Shown here piece by piece: positions 9,134 to 16,979 of a stretch of 64,000 nt of DNA. This DNA is from a bacterium. GTDB taxonomy: Bacteria; Bacteroidota; Bacteroidia; Flavobacteriales_D; Crocinitomicaceae. Position 1 is the stretch's first letter, and each line of letters starts with the position of its first letter. Below the pieces are notes generated by a model. It ran no database searches and had not been told where the DNA came from. It saw only the letters and a program-made list of their open reading frames with translations. The stretch is taken from positions 1 through 64,000 of the forward strand of contig JANSYQ010000009.1 of the NCBI GenBank assembly GCA_024742305.1, read 5' to 3'. The position numbers were made by a program, and so were the translations under genes.

Positions 9134-11037
9134 TCTTTTTGAAAAGCATGCATTATTTCTGTGTAGTACGAGTTTTCGGGAAAAAGTACTTGGAGTCGTT
9201 TTCCTAGTTTGAGAACCGCTTCCTTATTTTTTGCCTGAATTGCGCAGTCGAATGCAATATTTAACGCCCTTTCTTCGGAAGGATGTTTTCTTTTCACTAA
9301 CTCCATGCTTTCGTTAAGAGCTTCATCAAATTGACCGAGTAAATAAAAGGACTCAACAATTCCAATTCGGTTGTAGTTGAGATCGGCGAAGTATTCCCTA
9401 GACGCCAAATGCCATTTCAACGCCTCCTCGGCGTTTCCATTCTTTCGATATAATTGCCCAGTCTTCCATAGTAAATTGGCATACTCTTGATCTTTCCCTT
9501 TGATGGCGTAAGGCTCTAGTTTCTTGATATTTGATAGCAATCGCTTCTCGTAATTTTCCGGATCCATTTCTAGTCCCACCCGTAGCGTTTGAATAGAGCG
9601 AATCCAATACGTTTTAAAGGTATGTCGACCTAAATACTCCAGTCGATTCGAAGTCGCCTCAACATTGTGGTTTGTAGCAATAATTGGTATAGTCAATGTA
9701 GACAGCATCAATACTGGAACTGCCATTTTCACAGCAAATTCTCCATCTTTCACTTGGCTTAACAGTACCGCTGAAAATAATAGGAAGACTGGCGCTGGGA
9801 GGGAAAATAGATCGAAGTCTATGGGCATTGAAAGTAACGGATTCACCATGAAAAATAGCCCGACGTAGAAGATGAGCGTCATAGCTAAAAGAATCAGACC
9901 GTGGTGATGCCAATCTACCTTTCCTCTGCGAAAAATGGTAACGATAAGCACAAAAACTCCTCCTACCGACCACAAGAAGAATACATTGAAGAAATCCCAC
10001 AAATGATTCCAACTGAAAAGGTTGTAGCGGTCCAATGGAGCTTCGGGGGAAAAAGTGGGCAAAAATAATCGTTCCGAAGTGTCAATTTCCCCATTTAAGA
10101 AACGTGGGTCGGCGTGATCTTTAAAGATGAAGATATACGCAAAAATCCCAATAATGACGACCGGAACAATTGCCCAAAGCCACATTTTTTTCCATGTTAT
10201 ATGGCTAGCCAATGATTCTTTGAAATAGCTGCCCCAAGCTAGGGCGCACGTCGGCAACATAAGAATGGAGACAAAATGAAACTTCATGGCGAAAAGTAGA
10301 CTCACCAGCATTAACACTCCCCAAAGTTTCTTCTTCTCCTTTAGGAAAAGTAAGAGACACATGAGGGTGCTTGCCGTCATAGTAATTGCAGGAGCATAAA
10401 TTTCGATGTGACCAAAAAAGAGCTGAATAAATGGGGAAAGGAGTCCTAGTATCAATATGACATTGGACATGCGATTCTTTTCGAAATACCGATCGGTGAA
10501 CAGTGCCCAGCAAAAAATGAATACCATCCCGAAAATTGTTCCAATCCAGCGGAAGACTTCTGTTACTTTTGCTCCGGTTTCATAGGAAATAATTTCAACG
10601 GCATTCAGCACCGTTATCTCCCCTATTTTGGATTGAAAAACATTCATTGTAAATGCTTTAGCCGCTCTATCTTGGTTAAGTTCTTCAACTACCTCGGGCA
10701 AAAACTTTTGGTGACGTAATGCATCTCCGTAAGCATCATTTACAAAGTTGAAACTATGAAACAAAATCCCAAAGAGAACCGCCAAAATGGCTGCTTTACC
10801 GATACGATTAAAACGTAACTGCAGCAACCATCCCAATGCTTTTTTTTGATTTCCAAGTATTAGAAATCCGACCATTATGAGCAAGGTAAAAAGCACTGAC
10901 GCACTTGGTGCCAGTGTCAAGAAATGGAATCCCCAAAAGGACTCAGTAAACAACAGTGCCAAAAGGTAGAATGCAGCGATAAAGGCTAAAGCCTGCCAAA
11001 TTAACTGGTTGTCTTTATTCTTACCCTCGTTTTCCAT
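9130..11037 (-). CDS. Polytopic membrane protein, GT-C-like, with C-terminal TPRs (paralogue of 4650-6623)
   Basis: 635 aa from ATG. About 11 membrane helices are followed by about 170 residues of TPR-like helices. It shares the motif series of its paralogue: D-A-Y-G-D-A-L near residue 108, G-H-I-E-I-Y-A-P near 209, P-L-D-R-Y-N-L-F-S-W near 338 and M-V-N-P-L-L-S-M near 400. These common motifs, plus the same order of membrane part then TPRs, indicate duplication and divergence around the TMTC-like and DUF2452 genes. A lipid-sugar-dependent transferase activity is inferred only from the GT-C-like architecture. Confidence 0.75.
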   Translation of the reverse strand: MENEGKNKDNQLIWQALAFIAAFYLLALLFTESFWGFHFLTLAPSASVLFTLLIMVGFLILGNQKKALGWLLQLRFNRIGKAAILAVLFGILFHSFNFVNDAYGDALRHQKFLPEVVEELNQDRAAKAFTMNVFQSKIGEITVLNAVEIISYETGAKVTEVFRWIGTIFGMVFIFCWALFTDRYFEKNRMSNVILILGLLSPFIQLFFGHIEIYAPAITMTASTLMCLLLFLKEKKKLWGVLMLVSLLFAMKFHFVSILMLPTCALAWGSYFKESLASHITWKKMWLWAIVPVVIIGIFAYIFIFKDHADPRFLNGEIDTSERLFLPTFSPEAPLDRYNLFSWNHLWDFFNVFFLWSVGGVFVLIVTIFRRGKVDWHHHGLILLAMTLIFYVGLFFMVNPLLSMPIDFDLFSLPAPVFLLFSAVLLSQVKDGEFAVKMAVPVLMLSTLTIPIIATNHNVEATSNRLEYLGRHTFKTYWIRSIQTLRVGLEMDPENYEKRLLSNIKKLEPYAIKGKDQEYANLLWKTGQLYRKNGNAEEALKWHLASREYFADLNYNRIGIVESFYLLGQFDEALNESMELVKRKHPSEERALNIAFDCAIQAKNKEAVLKLGKRLQVLFPENSYYTEIMHAFQKD

Positions 11038-11071
11038 TGACTACAAATAGAATAAAAAATGAGGAAAATCG

Positions 11072-11105
11072 ATAAGGAATTAAGAATATTGAATATTGAA
11101 TAAGA
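11072..11105. repeat. AT-rich GAATATTGAATA intergenic repeat
   Basis: ATAAGGAATTAAGAATATTG followed by AATATTGAATAAG closely resembles the sequence at 13990-14021. Both lie in gaps between minus-strand genes. Confidence 0.45.
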
Positions 11106-11143
11106 GTCTCTGCTATTATTCTCAAGGTATGAGTTTTAAGAAT

Positions 11144-13048
11144 TTAATGGTTATATATCCTCATCTGTTTGATATACAATTGCCTCGTATCCCTATCCAG
11201 CTTGAACTCTAGGTCCAATGCCAAATTAAAATAGCTAGTTTTAGTGTAATGTGTTCGTGCATATCGCCTTTTGATCAGCTCCAAAACGTTCGCTAGGTGC
11301 TGAATTTCTTCTTCTGTCATAACAAGCTTGCCGTCGTTTAAAGAAGAGTAATTGATGATGTCAATACCGGCTTCTTGACGACCATAAATAGAAGTAGATT
11401 CATCCGGGTAGCAAATAAACTCATCGCATTGTACTCCGCCATTTGGCTGTACAACACTTTCATCGCCCAATTGTGCATTTACCACGAAGCCAAGGTAATC
11501 GTCGCGGTATAAATTGGATGTGATCGCTACACCATTCACCGCTTCATCAGGAAATGAACGATGCACCAAAATTCCCATGGCAACCGTGCTGTGATCAATA
11601 TTAAAAGCTTCGCGCTCCATGAAGGCGTTGAAGGACCAAAGGCTCGCCCAAACTTTTAGAATGGCTTTGTCTATTGGCTTTTCAGGATTACCAACCTCCC
11701 CTGTTTTTGAAGTATAAATCCCCGCACCTGAAAAGCCCTCACGATCTTCAGCATTTGTAGAGGAACGAAAACGCATACGACGATACTCCCCCAAACGAAT
11801 AATCATGTTTTCTACGTCACGCGTTAGTCTATCATCAACCGGCGTAGACTTGATGAGCTTTCGAATCTCCTTTAGCTCCGCTCGGATGTCGGCACTGTTT
11901 CGCATACGATTGTCTTTCGCTAGTAAAGCATCAATCTTCGACTGAATTCCATTTTTTTGAACGTGCTGATCGTAAAAATAAAAGGGAATGGCAAAAGCGC
12001 TTTCCGGAACGGCAAAGTCCATTTTTTTCGCGTATTGATTCAACTCACCCAAGTTGGAAGCCTTGCAACCAACGATATTACTGTGCTTCTCACCTAGTAA
12101 CTCAATTGGAATCAATGAGTCTACGCGAACATTTTTGGAAAGTTTGATAGTTCGACCTCTGTCCCAAATTTTACTCAAATCAGCGTTGGGTTCCGGATGG
12201 ATGTTAAAGGTGTCTTGCGAAACATCAAAAGAAATTTTGGCTCCATCCAAATCCAAAATACGTTGTGTACTGAAAATATCTGTGTAGGCGCATATTGGAA
12301 TTCGTCGATTCTGACCGAGTAAAGTCACATGACTCAATGGCGTTTGAAATTGCGTCACGATAACGCCTTGCACCATGGGAAAAACTTGCGGAATATCATC
12401 GATGATAATAATATCCTCAGGTCGGATGGAATCTCTTTGTTTATCCCAATCGGTGATCACCCTTAAGCGACCGAGAGCAGCATATTTGGAAATGGGTTGA
12501 TAACGTTGTCCATTATATATTTCAGAAGGACTTATCACCGGAATGTCATAATCGGAAAGATTCAATGAGTTGACGTGCGCCGTATTTAGCATTAGATACA
12601 TTCGGTCATCAAAAAATACCTCTCGCTTCACCGCCTGAAACAGCTTTGCTAGATGCTCGACATTCATTCTATCTGATGGTCCTAATTCCAACGTGAACTT
12701 GTCAAGAGCCCTGTAATAATTAATATTTGCGATTAAAAACCGTCTGTCTTCCCTATCAGAATAGGCTTCTTCATTGAATCGAGACAAATCGTTGGGAAAA
12801 TGCAATCGGTCCATACAAAATTGATAATGGTACTCGTACTGTTCCGAGGAAACAAAATGCAGAGAGTCGTTGTGGTTGTCGTATACAATCTTGAGGGACG
12901 AAACCTGACCGTATTTTTGATAGAGAGGAGTCGAGCTCCACTGATCAAACTGTTCTTGACTATGCAGAAACGGCGTGTGCACCTCAATTTGCGAATTCCC
13001 CGAGCAACTCAGAAAACATAAAAAGGGAAGCACAAATATCCAGCGCAT
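11144..13048 (-). CDS. Exported lipoprotein with PEP-utilising swivelling and PPDK-like ATP-binding domains
   Basis: 634 aa. The N-terminus (MRWIFVLPFLCFLSC) is a lipoprotein signal with Cys15 as the likely lipidation site. Residues 225-265 contain TPLSHVTLLGQNRRIPICAY, the phosphohistidine motif of the PEP-utilising swivelling domain (family form TSHxAxxAR..GIPA). Residues 325-630 match the pyruvate phosphate dikinase/PEP synthase nucleotide-binding domain: G-x-K-x-S-N-L-G-E-L, FRSSTNAEDREGFSGAGIY and a late Q-x-G-D-E-S-V-V. The usual PEP synthase has the ATP domain first and a C-terminal PEP/pyruvate barrel; here the order is swapped and the barrel is missing. A nucleotide-using domain outside the cytoplasm is unusual, so substrate and activity are open. 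Confidence 0.82.
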   Translation of the reverse strand: MRWIFVLPFLCFLSCSGNSQIEVHTPFLHSQEQFDQWSSTPLYQKYGQVSSLKIVYDNHNDSLHFVSSEQYEYHYQFCMDRLHFPNDLSRFNEEAYSDREDRRFLIANINYYRALDKFTLELGPSDRMNVEHLAKLFQAVKREVFFDDRMYLMLNTAHVNSLNLSDYDIPVISPSEIYNGQRYQPISKYAALGRLRVITDWDKQRDSIRPEDIIIIDDIPQVFPMVQGVIVTQFQTPLSHVTLLGQNRRIPICAYTDIFSTQRILDLDGAKISFDVSQDTFNIHPEPNADLSKIWDRGRTIKLSKNVRVDSLIPIELLGEKHSNIVGCKASNLGELNQYAKKMDFAVPESAFAIPFYFYDQHVQKNGIQSKIDALLAKDNRMRNSADIRAELKEIRKLIKSTPVDDRLTRDVENMIIRLGEYRRMRFRSSTNAEDREGFSGAGIYTSKTGEVGNPEKPIDKAILKVWASLWSFNAFMEREAFNIDHSTVAMGILVHRSFPDEAVNGVAITSNLYRDDYLGFVVNAQLGDESVVQPNGGVQCDEFICYPDESTSIYGRQEAGIDIINYSSLNDGKLVMTEEEIQHLANVLELIKRRYARTHYTKTSYFNLALDLEFKLDRDTRQLYIKQMRIYNH

Positions 13049-13099
13049 AGCATTGTTTATATACGGTACAATTTAATACAAATGTGGTTCAATGTTTCT

Positions 13100-13192
13100 A
13101 TTTGATTGTTTGACGAGTTGACTGCTTGACAAATTGACTGCTTGATGGATTGACTGCTTGATTATTTGACAAATCGACTGTTGGACGCATCA
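13100..13192. repeat. Degenerate TTGACTGCTTGA intergenic repeat array
   Basis: The gap between yaaA and the lipoprotein gene is filled with near-repeats of TTGACTGCTTGA and TTTGACAAATCGACTG at irregular spacing of about 14-22 bp. They code for nothing and lack the regular units and spacers of a CRISPR. Related words occur at 9097-9133. Confidence 0.65.
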
Positions 13193-13215
13193 ATTACGCC
13201 ATTTGTCTATTCGTG

Positions 13216-13974
13216 TTATCTCGTGAATACCCATTCGTCCTCCGTAGACAAATTCGCATCAAATTGATATCCTCCTATGTTGAAGCCTTTTATTTCCTCC
13301 GGATCTTCAATGTTGTTGTCCACGATATATCGTGCCATGGCCCCTCGAGATTGCTTTGCAAAAACCATGATCACCTTGTAGTCACCGTTTTTAAAATCTT
13401 TGAACACAGGAGTGATTACGCGCGCCTTTACGTTTTTCAGCTGTGCCGCTTTAAAATACTCGGCAGACGCACAGTTCACGATTACGTCTGTTTCTTCAGC
13501 ATTCAAGGCATCGCAAATTTTACTTCCCCAAAATTGGTATAGGTTCTTCTTTGCAGCTGTTACCGCCCATGATGTTCCCATTTCTAAACGATAGGGTCGA
13601 ACCACGTCCAATGGTCGCAGCATTCCGTAGAGTCCGGAAAGAATTCTAATTTTTTCTTGTGCCACCTGAATCCCTTTTTTGTCAAGTGTCAAAGCATCCA
13701 ATCCACGGTACACCTCACCATTAAAAATTGCCATGGCATGTCCTGTTTCTTCCGTGAGTTCAGTGGATGGTTCCCACGCTTGGTTGCGTTCGTAATTCAG
13801 TTGAGACAACTCCTTCGAGAGGTGCATCATCTTCCCGATTTTATTCGCGGAAAATTTTCGCATCTTCTTCATCAATCCTTCTGCCTCATTGATAAACATA
13901 GGCTCATAAACTTCCTGCGTTTTGAGTCTTTTGGTCATGTCTATCGCCTTCGCTGGAGATAATAAAACTTTCAT
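13216..13974 (-). CDS. yaaA: Peroxide stress protein YaaA (UPF0246/DUF328)
   Basis: 252 aa, full length for the family. It opens with KVLLSPAKAIDM, where family members have (K/R)xLxSPAKT, and ends with F-A-K-x-S-R-G-x-M-A-R-Y, IKGFNIGGYQFD and EDEWVFTR, all typical of YaaA. In E. coli YaaA is induced by OxyR and limits free iron and DNA damage during hydrogen peroxide stress, and the protein binds DNA. No signal peptide. It stands between intergenic repeats and shows no obvious operon partner. Confidence 0.92.
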   Translation of the reverse strand: MKVLLSPAKAIDMTKRLKTQEVYEPMFINEAEGLMKKMRKFSANKIGKMMHLSKELSQLNYERNQAWEPSTELTEETGHAMAIFNGEVYRGLDALTLDKKGIQVAQEKIRILSGLYGMLRPLDVVRPYRLEMGTSWAVTAAKKNLYQFWGSKICDALNAEETDVIVNCASAEYFKAAQLKNVKARVITPVFKDFKNGDYKVIMVFAKQSRGAMARYIVDNNIEDPEEIKGFNIGGYQFDANLSTEDEWVFTR

Positions 13975-13989
13975 AGCACTAATTTAATA

Positions 13990-14021
13990 AGGAATAATGA
14001 ATATTGAATAATGAATAACGG
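13990..14021. repeat. AT-rich GAATATTGAATAATGAATA intergenic repeat
   Basis: AATAAGGAATAATGAATATT followed by GAATAATGAATA is a second copy of the AT-rich element at 11072-11105, here upstream of yaaA. Confidence 0.45.
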
Positions 14022-14035
14022 TTATGATGGTTGAG

Positions 14036-14530
14036 TTACCCGCCAAATAATTTCATTATCATTTTCTCAAATCGCGTTCTAAAAGTTGGTTCGCAACCGG
14101 GCGGGATTGGCAAGTGAGCATTTACCTCGTCAGGGTCCTCTCGTCCCTCTGATCTCATTCCGAAAGACTCTCCCCTCGTTCTGTAACCTCCTGACTTCGT
14201 TGGAATGAACATTGTCGCATATCCGAATTCAAAAAACTTAGTACTTTGTAGCAGAGGCAAAAGCTTTGTAAAAGTAAGCTTGATCTTACGGTGATCGAAA
14301 CATAGCAACTTGAAGTTTCCTTCATTATTATTTTCGTGTATGGCATACAACAAGAGCTCACCCAATTGATTGTCAGAAAGAATACCTTGCAACTGATCCA
14401 CAAAAGCATCTAACTCTTCTTCCGCTAACTGCTCGCATTCAAAATATAGATCTATATGATGATTGGGTAAATGGTCAGCCTTTAGTCGCATGGAATGAAA
14501 GAGAAATTCCTTGAGTTCTTCGGTAGTCAT
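14036..14530 (-). CDS. Hypothetical protein
   Basis: 164 aa, not recognised. It is soluble, with no signal peptide or membrane helix. The first half looks alpha-helical and acidic (EELDAFVDQLQGILSDNQLG). The second half holds a stretch rich in G and R (TKSGGYRTRGESFGMRSEGR) and a Pro-rich turn near residue 138. The start lies 7 bp downstream of the SLC13 transporter stop, so the two are probably co-transcribed. No function can be assigned. Confidence 0.65.
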   Translation of the reverse strand: MTTEELKEFLFHSMRLKADHLPNHHIDLYFECEQLAEEELDAFVDQLQGILSDNQLGELLLYAIHENNNEGNFKLLCFDHRKIKLTFTKLLPLLQSTKFFEFGYATMFIPTKSGGYRTRGESFGMRSEGREDPDEVNAHLPIPPGCEPTFRTRFEKMIMKLFGG

Positions 14531-14537
14531 TGGTCTA

Positions 14538-15923
14538 TTATCGAATAAAAAGCATGGAGAAAAGCGTGATAATTAGCACTCCGACTATATTCAAGATGAA
14601 TCCAACGCGAACCATTTGATTCACCGTCACGCGTCCTGATGAGAAAATGATGGCGTTAGGCGGTGTACTCACGGGCAACATGAATGCACAAGAAGCAGCC
14701 AAGGTAACTGGCATACAAAGTTGAAGAATGGAATATTCATCGGCTCCAACCGCAAAAACTGCTACAATTGGAACAAACACTTGAACCAGTGCTAAATTGG
14801 ACATAACTTCTGTTCCGAAAATGGAAAATGAAACAAAAATGAGCAGAATCAATATCAACGGAAGTTCACGATAATTATTAAATGCCTGAGAAAGTTCTGC
14901 TACTACCCCGTTTACATCCATCATTTTTGCCAGTGCCATTCCACCACCAAAGAGCAAAAGAATTCCCCAAGCCATTTTTTTCGTATCCTTCCACTCTAGC
15001 AGTGCTTTCGATTTCGATGTACTGGGAACAACGAAGAGTAAAATCGCTCCTAAAATTGCCGGGATTTCATCGCCGTATTCTATCCCCAGTGCTGGTTCAA
15101 TTAGCGATTTAAACGACCAAAGAACCACAATAAAACCGAACAATATCAGTACGCGAATTTGATTTTTCGTCCAGGGCTCCTTCTCGAAGGTAAGCTCCTC
15201 TAGCTTTTCATTTCGTTCTTTTTTCAATAATAATCGGAAGTAGAAAAAGACGATGAAAATCATGATCATACTGAGCGGGAAGCCAATTTTGAACCAATCC
15301 ATAAATTCGACGTTGATTCCATACGTTTCATTCAACGCGCCTGCCATTGCTACATTTGGTGGCGATCCTACAAGCGTTCCCATCCCACCAATACTGGCTC
15401 CGTATGCAATAGAAAGCAGTAAATACAAGGAATACTTGGAGTTTTTCTTCTTCGGAATTTTATCGATTACGGCTAATGCCATGGGCAGCATCATGAGTGC
15501 GGTTGCGGTGTTCGAGACCCACATACTCAACAATGCAGTTGCCAGTAGAAAACCAAGTAAAATCCGTGATTTTGAATTTCCGATAGCGCGAATAATCAAT
15601 TCGGCAATGCGTTGGTGTACTCCCCACTTTTCCAAAGCCAGCGAGAGCATAAATCCTCCGAAGAACAGGAAAACGAATTTATGTCCATAGGCTTGTGCCA
15701 ATTCAGATGGATCCAATACGCCCAAAGGGACCGCAAGCAGCAAGGGTAAAAGCGCCGTAACATATATGGGGAGGACCTCAAAAATCCAAAAAACAACCAT
15801 GAGTGTTGCGATACCAATCGTGGCCCAAAATTGAAAGTTTTTCGAAGGTGCCAAAAGCATCATTAGGGCCGCCACAAATACAGTTAGCCCCATGATCATG
15901 TGTTTCATGGTTGTTTTACTCAT
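14538..15923 (-). CDS. SLC13/DASS family sodium:anion symporter
   Basis: 461 aa with about 11-12 membrane helices. It carries the two signature motifs of divalent anion:Na+ symporters: M-W-V-S-N-T-A-T-A-L-M-M near residue 130 and L-P-V-S-T-P-P-N-A-I near residue 419, where SNT-type motifs form the sodium and carboxylate sites. Family substrates are succinate, malate, citrate, sulfate or phosphate; the substrate here cannot be told. It is tightly packed between two small unknown genes (gaps 10 and 7 bp), suggesting a three-gene unit. Confidence 0.88.
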   Translation of the reverse strand: MSKTTMKHMIMGLTVFVAALMMLLAPSKNFQFWATIGIATLMVVFWIFEVLPIYVTALLPLLLAVPLGVLDPSELAQAYGHKFVFLFFGGFMLSLALEKWGVHQRIAELIIRAIGNSKSRILLGFLLATALLSMWVSNTATALMMLPMALAVIDKIPKKKNSKYSLYLLLSIAYGASIGGMGTLVGSPPNVAMAGALNETYGINVEFMDWFKIGFPLSMIMIFIVFFYFRLLLKKERNEKLEELTFEKEPWTKNQIRVLILFGFIVVLWSFKSLIEPALGIEYGDEIPAILGAILLFVVPSTSKSKALLEWKDTKKMAWGILLLFGGGMALAKMMDVNGVVAELSQAFNNYRELPLILILLIFVSFSIFGTEVMSNLALVQVFVPIVAVFAVGADEYSILQLCMPVTLAASCAFMLPVSTPPNAIIFSSGRVTVNQMVRVGFILNIVGVLIITLFSMLFIR

Positions 15924-15933
15924 GCGGTGCTTT

Positions 15934-16191
15934 TTAACTCAACCCGTTTAGTTTGTCGGTAAAATCAGCACTTGCTTTGTCCACTTCAGAGGCAATTTGT
16001 TTGAGTTCCTTCTTCTCGTTGGAACCATTTATTCGACCAATAATGTTTTCGTGAAAGTCTACCGCTTCATCAATTAATTTGTCAGCGCTGTCTGCTGATG
16101 GATGCTCATTCACAATGTGGTAATCGCAACTATCCAATACTTCGTATACGATTCTCTTTACGCGCTTTTTGAGAAGTTTCTTACTTGCCAT
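15934..16191 (-). CDS. Small conserved-looking hypothetical protein
   Basis: 85 aa. The N-terminus is strongly basic (MASKKLLKKRVKRIVYEVLD), and the rest is acidic and helical. There is no membrane segment. It is the first gene of the three-gene minus-strand unit with the SLC13 transporter 10 bp downstream. Charge pattern and size are compatible with a small nucleic-acid- or partner-binding protein, but this is a guess. Confidence 0.65.
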   Translation of the reverse strand: MASKKLLKKRVKRIVYEVLDSCDYHIVNEHPSADSADKLIDEAVDFHENIIGRINGSNEKKELKQIASEVDKASADFTDKLNGLS

Positions 16192-16272
16192 ATTCGTTTA
16201 ATTTCGGTTAATCATTCATTTATGCTTGCTTAAATATACACGAATTCTTTGCTCGTCCTCTCGTATTAATCT

Positions 16273-16306
16273 TTGTATTTTTAACATTCTTTAGTGCTTA
16301 CATTTT
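16273..16306 (+). promoter_or_regulatory. Possible promoter for the dioxygenase-like gene
   Basis: TTG at 16273-16275 and TACATTTT at 16299-16306 (one mismatch to TAnnTTTG) are separated by 23 bp. The start codon is 43 bp downstream. Confidence 0.35.
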
Positions 16307-16349
16307 GAACTCAGCGTCAAATGAAATGTAGTAGATCAAAACCCCTTAT

Positions 16350-16979
16350 ATGAACCGAAAAGAATTTCTGAAAAGTAGCGGCATGGCAGCCTTTGCCCTA
16401 ACCACAATCGGCTGTGCCGTTCCACGTGCATCACAATCAACAGAATTACCGGAATCGACGCACGTTGGTGATTGCGCTACCACAAATGACATTTTAGGTC
16501 CTTTTTATCGACCTGATGCGCCAGAAAAATCGGACATGACCTTTTCAGGATTGAGCGGATCTCGCGTTGCCATTAAAGGAAAGGTTTATACAGATGACTG
16601 CACGAGTATCTTGGAAAATGTAAAGGTGGAGATTTGGCACTGTGATACGAAAGGTGATTACGACAACACTTCTAGTGATTTCCGTCATCGTGCTCAACAA
16701 ACTACGGATAATGCGGGGGCGTACTCTTTCAAAACGATTTTGCCCGGCAAGTACCTCAATGGAAAACTGTATCGCCCGGCGCACATTCATTTTCGTGTGA
16801 CACATGAGGAACATCAAGAATTGATCTCTCAAATCTATTTTGCCGGAGACCCTCACATTGATGAAGACCCTTGGGCATCGCAAGAAAAAGCGAAAGCACG
16901 CATCTTGCCTATTGTTTTGGAAGATACCGAAGGAAATCTTACTGTTCAATTCGATATTTACTTGAACAAGTTGGCTTAA
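16350..16979 (+). CDS. Exported intradiol ring-cleavage dioxygenase-like protein
   Basis: 209 aa. The N-terminus NRKEFLKSS resembles a Tat signal with RK in place of RR, and T-T-I-G-C22 could be a lipobox. The core has LGPFYRPDAP near residue 49, EIWHCDTKGDYDN near 94 and YRPAHIHFRV near 141. By family knowledge the non-haem Fe(III) is held by two Tyr and two His; here the likely set is Tyr104, Tyr135 or Tyr141, His145 and His147. Cytoplasmic members cleave catechol or protocatechuate; exported single-gene members act on unknown substrates. No aromatic degradation genes are nearby. Its 3' end overlaps the convergent gene by 4 nt. Confidence 0.85.
   Translation: MNRKEFLKSSGMAAFALTTIGCAVPRASQSTELPESTHVGDCATTNDILGPFYRPDAPEKSDMTFSGLSGSRVAIKGKVYTDDCTSILENVKVEIWHCDTKGDYDNTSSDFRHRAQQTTDNAGAYSFKTILPGKYLNGKLYRPAHIHFRVTHEEHQELISQIYFAGDPHIDEDPWASQEKAKARILPIVLEDTEGNLTVQFDIYLNKLA

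Noticed and set aside
13100-13192. Short repeats as a CRISPR array
   Set aside because: Units are degenerate and irregularly spaced, there is no conserved 24-37 bp repeat and no cas gene in the window.
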